From: Liquorilactobacillus hordei DSM 19519
GTDB lineage: Bacteria > Bacillota > Bacilli > Lactobacillales > Lactobacillaceae
Direction of reading: 5' to 3'
Assembly: GCF_019443985.1 (NCBI RefSeq)
Contig: NZ_CP049303.1
Location: forward strand, 992,001 to 1,056,000
Length of the DNA: 64,000 nucleotides
The position numbers were made by a program, and so were the translations under genes. The notes beneath the pieces were generated by a model that saw only the letters and a list, made by a program, of their open reading frames with translations, was not told the origin of the DNA and ran no database searches. Below are positions 56,836 to 64,000 of the stretch, piece after piece; position 1 is the stretch's first letter, and each line of letters opens with the position of its first letter.

Positions 56836-56877
56836 AAAAAAGCTGTGACGTTATAATAAAGATGTCGCAGCTTTTTT
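56836..56877 (+). terminator. Terminator after rny
   Basis: AAAAAAGCTGTGAC pairs with GTCGCAGCTTTTTT over 14 bp, including one G-U pair, giving Ts at the 3' side. Confidence 0.88.
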
Positions 56878-56979
56878 GATTGTGCAAATAAAATTAGCAA
56901 AAAAATACTTCAAGATACACAACAATTCAAGAAAAATGCTAAAATTAGGATTATGAGTTTTGTAGAAAAGAGGAAAAGA

Positions 56980-57777
56980 ATGCGAATTTTGTTCATTGGT
57001 GATGTTATGGGTAATTCAGGTCAAAATATGATTGAAGAATATCTCCCAAAATTAAAGAGAAAATTTCATCCGCAAGCAACAATTGTTAATGCCGAGAATG
57101 CAACCAGAGGAAGAGGGATCAATGAAAAGGTCTATAAAAAAATTCTAAGTCTGGGTGCAGATGTTATCACAATGGGTAATCATGTCTGGGATAATCCAGA
57201 AATAAATGAATTCATAGGAAGTGCAAAAAAAATGGTACGACCCGCTAATTTACCTGCGGGCAAGGTTCCAGGTGTTGGATATACGATAATGCAAATAAAT
57301 CAACAAAAACTTGCTGTAATTAATATGCAAGGAAGAGTCTTTATGACACCTTCTGACGATCCTTTTGCTGTTGCAACAAATTTAGTTGAAAAATTAAAAA
57401 AAGAAACAGATTTTATTTTCGTTGATTTTCATGCTGAAACAACGAGTGAGAAACAGGCATTTGCCTGGTTCTTTGATGGTCAAGTTTCTGCGGTAGTTGG
57501 GACACATACACATGTTCAGACTAATGACGCGCGCGTTTTACCACAGGGAACTGCATTTTTAGCAGATGTTGGAATGACAGGACCTTATGACGGTATTATA
57601 GGGATGCGGCGTGAGAATGTAATTGAAAGATTTCTTAATCAAATGCCAACAAGATTTGAAGTTGATGAGAGTGGAAGACAGACCTTATCAGGATGTTTAA
57701 TTGATTTAACAGACGATGGAACTGCGAAGAAGATTCAAACAATTCAGATTAATGCAGATCATCCTTTTGAAGACTAA
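56980..57777 (+). CDS. ymdB: YmdB metallophosphoesterase
   Basis: A 265-residue phosphoesterase of the YmdB group (2',3'-cyclic-nucleotide type in Bacillus). Metal ligands are visible in FIGDVMGNSG, NAENATRGRG, MGNHVWDN and GTHTHVQTND. It commonly follows rny. I use ATG 56980, after GAGGAAAA; an ATG at 56953 is too near its possible site. Cytosolic. Confidence 0.92.
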   Translation: MRILFIGDVMGNSGQNMIEEYLPKLKRKFHPQATIVNAENATRGRGINEKVYKKILSLGADVITMGNHVWDNPEINEFIGSAKKMVRPANLPAGKVPGVGYTIMQINQQKLAVINMQGRVFMTPSDDPFAVATNLVEKLKKETDFIFVDFHAETTSEKQAFAWFFDGQVSAVVGTHTHVQTNDARVLPQGTAFLADVGMTGPYDGIIGMRRENVIERFLNQMPTRFEVDESGRQTLSGCLIDLTDDGTAKKIQTIQINADHPFED

Positions 57778-57798
57778 AAAAGTAAAGGAGATTAAAGG

Positions 57799-60423
57799 AT
57801 GCCGCAAAAGACAAAGAATACCCCTATGATGGAACAGTATTTGAAGATTAAGGAGCAATATCCTGATGCTTTCTTGTTTTATCGCTTGGGTGATTTTTAT
57901 GAAATGTTTTACGATGATGCGATTAAGGGATCACAGTTATTAGAACTCACCTTAACAACACGAAATAAAAATGCTGCTGACAAAATTCCAATGTGTGGTG
58001 TTCCCCATCATGCCGCACAAAACTATATTGATATTTTAATTGAACAAGGTTATAAGGTTGCAATTTGTGAGCAAATGGAAGATCCAAAACTTGCACAAGG
58101 AATGGTGAAACGTGAAGTAATTCAATTAATTACACCTGGTACAGCGATTGATAGTTCTGTAAACGAGGCTAAAGAAAACAATTATTTGACTGCACTTCAT
58201 CAACAGGGAAAAGCATATGGTTTTGCGTATACTGACTTATCCACGGGAGAATTAAAATCTGCAAGTTTGAATTCACTTGAACAAGTAATAAATGAATTAA
58301 TTAGTTTACAAACAAAGGAATTGGTTGTGGATCAGACTGTAACAACAGCTACACTAGAAGATTTAGCACCATTGAAGATATTGATTTCAAAACAAACTGA
58401 AACTACCGAAAATTCTGAATTGAATTATGCAATACAAGATTTGAAGAATATATTGGAAGTTGATACAGTCCGACACTTAATTAGTTATTTAAGTGCTACT
58501 CAAAAACGTAGTTTGGGTCACCTACAACGAGCTATTCATTATGAGCCAAGGTATTTTCTTAAAATGGATCATTATTCAAAGAGAAACTTGGAACTTCTTG
58601 AAAATAGCCGTACAGGAAAAAAAGCAGGAACCTTGCTGTGGTTACTAGATGAAACAAAAACAGCAATGGGAGGAAGACTTTTAAAACAATGGATTGATCG
58701 GCCTTTATTAGAAAAAGATAAGATTACAAACCGCTATAATATGGTTAAGCTGTTGCTTGATCATTACTTTGAGCGAAGTGCATTGCAAGAAGATTTAACG
58801 CAAGTATATGATTTAGAAAGACTTGCTGGCCGAGTTGCTTTTGGAAGCGTTAATGGGCGCGATTTGATTCAATTAAAACAGTCTTTGCAACAAGTTCCTA
58901 AGATTAAATATGTCCTAGAAACAATTAATGACGATTCTTTAACTTCAATTATTGAAGAACTTGATCCAGTTGAAGATGTAGTTGACTTGATAGAACAAGC
59001 GGTAGTTGATGAACCGCCTTTGTCAGTTACAGATGGAGGTCTGATCAAAGAAGGATATAATGCTGAACTTGACAGCTACACGGATGCCATGAAGAATGGG
59101 AAAAAATGGCTGGCACAAATGGAAAAAAGAGAACGGGACGAAACTGGAATATCGACACTTAAAATAGGTTTTAATAGGGTTTTCGGATATTTTATTGAGG
59201 TATCAAAAGCAAATTTAGCTAAGTTACCGGAGGAACGGTATCAACGCAAACAGACGCTGACAAATGCTGAAAGATTTATTACACCAGAATTGAAGGAAAA
59301 AGAAGAATTGATTCTTGGTGCACAAGGTAAGGCTACTGACTTAGAGTATCGTTTGTTTGTGGATATTCGTGAACGGATTAAAGATCAAATTAAGCGACTA
59401 CAAAGGCTTGCAAAGGCGATTGCAGCTTTAGATGTAGTGCAAGGATTTGCAGTAGTCAGTGAACGTCAGCATTTTGTTATGCCAAAATTGGTAAAGAATG
59501 GAAATGATATTGAAGTAAAAGATGGTTGGCATCCAGTTGTGCAAGAAGTTATGGGTAAACAAAGTTATGTACCCAATGATGTTGTAATGCCTGGAAACTT
59601 GAGCATTTTATTAATTACTGGGCCAAATATGTCTGGTAAAAGTACTTACATGAGACAACTTGCCTTAACGGTTGTGATGGCTCAAATTGGTTGTTTTGTA
59701 CCGGCTAGTTCCGCAAAACTGCCGATTTTTGATCAAATTTTTACAAGGATTGGTGCAGCTGATGACTTGATAGCGGGCCAATCTACATTTATGGTAGAGA
59801 TGAAAGAAGCCAATCAGGCACTGGCACATGCTACAAAAAACTCACTTATTTTGTTTGATGAAATTGGTAGAGGAACTGCAACATATGATGGAATGGCGCT
59901 GGCACAAGCGATTATTGAATATGTGCACGATCACGTTCATGCTAAGACACTCTTTTCCACGCATTATCATGAACTCACAGGTTTATCGGAAACTTTATCT
60001 GAGTTAGAAAATATACACGTTGGTGCAGTTGAAAAAAATGGTGATTTGATATTTTTGCATAAAATGCAGGCGGGTGCAGCAGATAAGTCTTATGGAGTAC
60101 ATGTGGCAAAATTAGCAGGAATGCCGACAGATTTATTGGAACGTGCAACCGAGATTCTTTCCACGTTGGAAAGCGATACTAAAGATCTTTCTAAGACAGT
60201 ACCTAAAAAAAATGACAAACAACCGGAATATGCAGAAAAAGTGCAACATGATTCTGAATTAATCGAAGAAGAACAATTATCCTTATTCGGCCCTCCTGAG
60301 AAGAAAAACTCAAGTAAAAAAGAAAAAGTGATGTCTAAAATTAAAGAAGCGGATTTAATGTCTTTAACACCACTTGAGGCTCTTAACAAATTATATGAGT
60401 GGCAAAAAGAATTGAAAAAGTAA
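57799..60423 (+). CDS. mutS: DNA mismatch repair protein MutS
   Basis: An 874-residue MutS. The mismatch-contact motif GDFYEMF holds Phe33 and Glu35; Walker A is GPNMSGKST (608-616); [13 protein letters not shown] is Walker B. The C-terminal 100 residues include a linker and a tail consistent with the beta-clamp or tetramer region. It is 18 bases before mutL in frame order. RBS is AAAGGAG. Confidence 0.97.
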   Translation: MPQKTKNTPMMEQYLKIKEQYPDAFLFYRLGDFYEMFYDDAIKGSQLLELTLTTRNKNAADKIPMCGVPHHAAQNYIDILIEQGYKVAICEQMEDPKLAQGMVKREVIQLITPGTAIDSSVNEAKENNYLTALHQQGKAYGFAYTDLSTGELKSASLNSLEQVINELISLQTKELVVDQTVTTATLEDLAPLKILISKQTETTENSELNYAIQDLKNILEVDTVRHLISYLSATQKRSLGHLQRAIHYEPRYFLKMDHYSKRNLELLENSRTGKKAGTLLWLLDETKTAMGGRLLKQWIDRPLLEKDKITNRYNMVKLLLDHYFERSALQEDLTQVYDLERLAGRVAFGSVNGRDLIQLKQSLQQVPKIKYVLETINDDSLTSIIEELDPVEDVVDLIEQAVVDEPPLSVTDGGLIKEGYNAELDSYTDAMKNGKKWLAQMEKRERDETGISTLKIGFNRVFGYFIEVSKANLAKLPEERYQRKQTLTNAERFITPELKEKEELILGAQGKATDLEYRLFVDIRERIKDQIKRLQRLAKAIAALDVVQGFAVVSERQHFVMPKLVKNGNDIEVKDGWHPVVQEVMGKQSYVPNDVVMPGNLSILLITGPNMSGKSTYMRQLALTVVMAQIGCFVPASSAKLPIFDQIFTRIGAADDLIAGQSTFMVEMKEANQALAHATKNSLILFDEIGRGTATYDGMALAQAIIEYVHDHVHAKTLFSTHYHELTGLSETLSELENIHVGAVEKNGDLIFLHKMQAGAADKSYGVHVAKLAGMPTDLLERATEILSTLESDTKDLSKTVPKKNDKQPEYAEKVQHDSELIEEEQLSLFGPPEKKNSSKKEKVMSKIKEADLMSLTPLEALNKLYEWQKELKK

Positions 60424-60450
60424 TAAGACTGGCAAAAAGAGGTGATTTTC

Positions 60451-62403
60451 TTGGGAAAAATCCATGAATTAACAGATATTTTGGCGGATCAAATTGCAGC
60501 TGGTGAAGTGCTTGAGCGCCCTGCATCTGTTGTCAAGGAGTTAGTTGAGAATGCGATTGATGCCAATAGTTCGCAAATCGATGTTTTGGTTGAAGAAGGC
60601 GGATTAGCTAAGATTCAGGTCATTGATAACGGAGAAGGCATTGATAGCAGTGATGTCGAACTTGCTTTCAAAAGACATTCAACTAGTAAAATTTTGACAA
60701 AAAAGGATCTATTTAAAATAAAGACACTTGGTTTTAGAGGTGAGGCCCTTCCAAGTATTGCATCAGTATCGGAAGTCGAACTAGAGACGTCTGCTATGAA
60801 TACTGCTGGAACTGCCATTAAGATTAAAGGTGGAAAAATTCTTGAAAAAAAAATGACATCACGGTCACAAGGAACAACCATCACAGTAGCTGAGCTGTTT
60901 TTTAATACACCTGTTAGACTAAAATATCTTAAGAGCATTCAAACTGAGCTAGCTGCAATTAGCGATATCATGAATCGGTTGGCATTAAGCAACACAGACA
61001 TAGCTTTTTCATTTTCAAGTAATGGCAAGAACTTGTTACAAACTGCTGGTAATGGAAACTTACAACAGACAATTAGTGCGATCTACGGAGTTAATAATGC
61101 CAGAAAAATGCTGGCTTTTTCGAATGAAGATCTTGACTTTAAGATTAGTGGATTTGTGTCTTTGCCTGAATTAACAAGAGCATCAAAAAATTATATTAGT
61201 ATTTTGATTAATGGTAGATATATAAAAAACTACCAATTGACAAATGCGATTATTAAAGGGTATGGATCTAAGTTGATGGTTGGAAGGTATCCATTTGCGG
61301 TTCTTGCAATTTCGCTGGATCCGCTTCTAATTGATGTGAATGTTCATCCTACAAAACAAGAAGTTAGAATCAGTAAGGAAGAACAGCTTGGAAAATTGAT
61401 AAAAAAAAGCATTGCTCAAAGGATTGCGCCAGAAAATCTAATCCCTAATGCATTGAAAAATCTTGAGAAAAAAGAAAAATCAACAGTTGATTTAAAACAA
61501 TTAGAAATCGATTTGAACGAATCATCTAGGCTTTACCAAACCAAAAATGATAATTACTTAAATTTATCTAAAAATGATAATGCTACAGAAACAGTAAATG
61601 ATCAAGTACGAGAAAAAAAGGAAGCATACAAAGAAGTTAGTCCTGAGGTTTTTGTAGTTCAAAAGAGAAAGGATTTAACAACTAATTTAGGTGCATGGGA
61701 TAAAAAGTATGGTATTGAAGTTAATGCAAAAAAAGACGATAATGAAACTTCGATAGGAAAAACCGAGATACTAAAAGAAAGGCCAAGCAAAAGATTTCCA
61801 GATTTAGTTTATATTGGTCAAATGCATGGGACATACCTTTTTGCACAGAGCGATGATGGTTTATATATTGTTGATCAGCATGCGGCACAGGAACGTTGTA
61901 AGTATGAATTTTATCGCAAAAAAATTGGTGAGGTTGGGACTAGTCAGCAAAGCTTGTTGGTACCGATTGTATTAGATTATTCTACTAGTGATATTTTGTT
62001 GATAAATCAAAATCTCGATAAGCTCGCTGCGGTTGGAATTGAGCTTGAAGAATTTGGTAAAAATAGTTATATTGTTCATCAGCATCCCACTTGGTTTAAA
62101 GCGGGCCAAGAGGAATCAATTTTACGCGAATTAATTGATTATATCCTAAAAGACGGTAAGATTGATATTGCAACTTATCGTGAAAAAACAGCAATTATGA
62201 TGAGTTGTAAAAGATCAATAAAAGCAAATCATCATTTGGATGACTTGCAGGCAAAAGCGTTGTTAGAAGAATTAAAAAAATGTGAAAACCCATTTAATTG
62301 CCCTCATGGCCGACCAGTTTTGGTACATTTCAGCAATGCGGATATGGAACATATGTTTAAGCGGATTCAAGATTCACATCAGAGTCAGCGTTCGCTGGAT
62401 TAA
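60451..62403 (+). CDS. mutL: DNA mismatch repair protein MutL
   Basis: A 650-residue GHKL ATPase: IAAGEVLERPASVVKELVEN and GFRGEALPSI in the N-terminal domain. The C-terminal domain keeps DQHAAQERCKYE, matching the endonuclease motif DQHA-x2-E-x4-E, and CPHGRP, so it is the nicking type expected where MutH is absent. I use TTG 60451, about 6 bases after the GGTG site; GTG 60442 lies inside that site. Confidence 0.95.
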   Translation: MGKIHELTDILADQIAAGEVLERPASVVKELVENAIDANSSQIDVLVEEGGLAKIQVIDNGEGIDSSDVELAFKRHSTSKILTKKDLFKIKTLGFRGEALPSIASVSEVELETSAMNTAGTAIKIKGGKILEKKMTSRSQGTTITVAELFFNTPVRLKYLKSIQTELAAISDIMNRLALSNTDIAFSFSSNGKNLLQTAGNGNLQQTISAIYGVNNARKMLAFSNEDLDFKISGFVSLPELTRASKNYISILINGRYIKNYQLTNAIIKGYGSKLMVGRYPFAVLAISLDPLLIDVNVHPTKQEVRISKEEQLGKLIKKSIAQRIAPENLIPNALKNLEKKEKSTVDLKQLEIDLNESSRLYQTKNDNYLNLSKNDNATETVNDQVREKKEAYKEVSPEVFVVQKRKDLTTNLGAWDKKYGIEVNAKKDDNETSIGKTEILKERPSKRFPDLVYIGQMHGTYLFAQSDDGLYIVDQHAAQERCKYEFYRKKIGEVGTSQQSLLVPIVLDYSTSDILLINQNLDKLAAVGIELEEFGKNSYIVHQHPTWFKAGQEESILRELIDYILKDGKIDIATYREKTAIMMSCKRSIKANHHLDDLQAKALLEELKKCENPFNCPHGRPVLVHFSNADMEHMFKRIQDSHQSQRSLD

Positions 62404-62417
62404 GGAAGGAATAAATC

Positions 62418-63023
62418 ATGTACGAATATTTTGATGGGTTAGTTACAAGCGTTACGCCATATTACATTGTTGTTGAAATTCAGGGCATTGGTTACCAAGT
62501 TTATGTTGCAAATCCATTCAGGTACCATGCTGACTCCAAAAAGAAGGTATATATATATCAAGCGGTGCGTGAAAATGCAATTACATTATATGGATTTTGG
62601 AATCTTGCTGAGAAGAATCTTTTTTTAAAGTTATTAAATGTTTCCGGAATTGGACCTAAAAGTGCTTTAGCTATTTTGGCGAATGATAATCATTTAGGGC
62701 TAGTAGAAGCAATTAATGGTGAAAACATCACTTACTTGACTAAGTTCCCAGGGGTAGGTAAAAAAACAGCACAGCAAATCATCTTGGATTTAAAGGGAAA
62801 ACTCGAGGACTTAGATGAACAGAGTGACTTTATAGGACAACAGAGTTTGGAATTTAAAGAGGATGCCACTAATAGTAACCTAGTAGAGGCACTCGCAGCC
62901 TTAGATGCTTTAGGGTATACTAAAACGGAAACTAAGAAGATAACGAAACAATTAAAGCAGCTGAATGCTGATTCAACTGATGATTATTTGCGGGCAGCGC
63001 TTAAATTGTTGATGCATAATTAA
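62418..63023 (+). CDS. ruvA: Holliday junction ATP-dependent DNA helicase RuvA
   Basis: A 201-residue RuvA: N-terminal OB domain ([15 protein letters not shown]), tandem HhH motifs ([15 protein letters not shown] and [17 protein letters not shown]) and a C-terminal domain III (about 150-201). It binds Holliday junctions and loads RuvB. It is 15 bases after mutL and 26 before ruvB. Confidence 0.96.
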   Translation: MYEYFDGLVTSVTPYYIVVEIQGIGYQVYVANPFRYHADSKKKVYIYQAVRENAITLYGFWNLAEKNLFLKLLNVSGIGPKSALAILANDNHLGLVEAINGENITYLTKFPGVGKKTAQQIILDLKGKLEDLDEQSDFIGQQSLEFKEDATNSNLVEALAALDALGYTKTETKKITKQLKQLNADSTDDYLRAALKLLMHN

Positions 63024-63048
63024 TTAACAGGAAAAAGGAGGCCTTTTA

Positions 63049-64000
63049 ATGGTTGATAAAGATCGCGTTGTTTCAGGTGATTCACAAATCGAAGATGATG
63101 AAAATGAATTGTCCTTGCGACCACGATTCTTTGCACAATATATCGGGCAACAAGATTTAAAAAATGAATTAGCAGTATATATTGAAGCAGCCAAAACTAG
63201 GGAAGAAGCACTTGATCATGTTCTCTTATATGGTCCTCCAGGCCTTGGTAAAACCACGCTTGCGATGGTGATAGCAAATGAGATGCAAGTCCAAATAAAG
63301 ACAACAAGTGGGCCAGCAATTGAGCGTCCAGGTGACTTAGTTGCACTTTTGAATGAACTTGAGGCAGGGGATGTGCTATTTATTGATGAAATCCATCGTT
63401 TGCCCAAAGTAGTTGAAGAGGTTTTGTACTCAGCGATGGAAGATTACTTTGTTGATATTGTAATTGGACAAGGGCCAACTGCACATCCAGTTCATTTTAC
63501 ATTGCCTCCTTTTACATTAATTGGAGCAACAACGCGTGCAGGGTTGCTTTCAGCACCTTTAAGAGATCGTTTTGGAATAATTGCACATATGAATTATTAT
63601 TCCGAAACGGAACTAGCTCAAATTATAATACGTTCAGCAGGGATATTTGATTCAAGAATTACTCCTGAAGGAGCAAAGAAGATTGCATTACGCTCGCGCG
63701 GGACACCACGAATTGCTAATCGCTTATTAAAGCGCGTTAGGGACTTTGCACAAGTGGCCCAAAAAAAAGTAATCGAAGCAGAGATTGTTAATTCTTCGTT
63801 AGATTTGCTGCGTGTAGATGATAAGGGACTGGATGCTACAGATCGTAAGATGTTGAAAATGATGATTACTTTTTATGGTGGTGGTCCAGTAGGTGTAAAT
63901 ACAATTGCTGCAAATATTGGTGAAGACGTTGAGACGATTATTGATATGGTCGAGCCCTATCTTCTTCAAATTGGTTTTATTAAGAGAACTCCAAGAGGAC
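63049..64000 (+). CDS. ruvB: Holliday junction helicase RuvB (partial, runs off the window)
   Basis: The open frame starts at ATG 63049 after AAAGGAGG and continues to the window end, giving 317 residues of the usual 330 or so. Walker A is [11 protein letters not shown], Walker [10 protein letters not shown], sensor region [18 protein letters not shown]. The C-terminal winged helix has begun ([18 protein letters not shown]). It is the motor for RuvAB branch migration. Confidence 0.96.
   Translation, partial: MVDKDRVVSGDSQIEDDENELSLRPRFFAQYIGQQDLKNELAVYIEAAKTREEALDHVLLYGPPGLGKTTLAMVIANEMQVQIKTTSGPAIERPGDLVALLNELEAGDVLFIDEIHRLPKVVEEVLYSAMEDYFVDIVIGQGPTAHPVHFTLPPFTLIGATTRAGLLSAPLRDRFGIIAHMNYYSETELAQIIIRSAGIFDSRITPEGAKKIALRSRGTPRIANRLLKRVRDFAQVAQKKVIEAEIVNSSLDLLRVDDKGLDATDRKMLKMMITFYGGGPVGVNTIAANIGEDVETIIDMVEPYLLQIGFIKRTPRG

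Noticed and set aside
1..64000. CRISPR array, prophage, IS element, toxin-antitoxin or secondary metabolite cluster
   Set aside because: I found no spaced direct repeats, integrase, transposase, phage structural or toxin genes; the window is core chromosome.

Overview
This window is ordinary chromosomal DNA from a low-GC Gram-positive bacterium, almost certainly a member of the Lactobacillaceae. The evidence is a uniformly AT-rich composition, AGGAGG-type ribosome binding sites, frequent TTG/GTG starts, and a characteristic gene set: relQ-nadK-rluD-mgtE, ymfF-ymfH-ymfI-rodZ-pgsA-cinA-recA, yhaO-yhaN-yhaM, a full pur cluster, and argS with a T-box followed by rny-ymdB-mutS-mutL-ruvA-ruvB. I cannot name genus or species; Ligilactobacillus/Liquorilactobacillus-like is a guess from gene order. 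Most genes are on the + strand. There is no rRNA, prophage, insertion sequence, CRISPR array or plasmid-type gene.

Layout. 1-5.4 kb: the 3' end of pepF, the Spx adaptor spxH (minus strand), then the relQ-nadK-rluD-mgtE operon. 5.6-8.3 kb: a lactonase-family propeller protein and GMP reductase (both minus) flanking an orphan glucitol-type PTS IIA-like protein. 8.5-12.9 kb: ybaK-type deacylase, rlmA, a candidate small RNA, trmL and the DNA translocase ftsK. 13.2-20.6 kb: a cell-envelope/DNA-maintenance run from two M16 peptidase-like proteins through rodZ and pgsA to cinA and SOS-controlled recA. 20.8-24.7 kb: a Crp/Fnr regulator, an unusual ArgR, penicillin-binding protein 1A and a YlbF-family protein. 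24.8-29.2 kb: the yhaO-yhaN-yhaM nuclease cluster. 29.6-35.4 kb: tRNA-Leu, uspA, two small membrane proteins, an amino acid permease, a nucleotidyltransferase-like protein (minus), acetate kinase and a 67-residue protein.

35.5-48.8 kb holds all genes for IMP synthesis from PRPP plus purB, in two transcription units (purE-K-B, then purC-S-Q-L-F-M-N-H-D). Each is preceded by a PurBox-like sequence just upstream of a sigma-A promoter. 48.9-52.9 kb has an aminotransferase divergent from a LysR regulator, a MATE exporter and a DUF2187 protein. 52.9-64 kb has tRNA-Gly(CCC), an arginine T-box leader and argS, then RNase Y, ymdB and the mutS-mutL-ruvA-ruvB repair genes; ruvB runs off the window.

I found no convincing undescribed multi-gene system. 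The observations most worth a second look are: a compact candidate small RNA upstream of trmL; the split PurBox-controlled purine operon with a structured 511-nt spacer; an ArgR whose arginine-pocket motif is altered; a strong tRNA-Gly promoter that appears to feed the argS T-box; a dispersed family of related terminator hairpins; and several uncharacterised small proteins.
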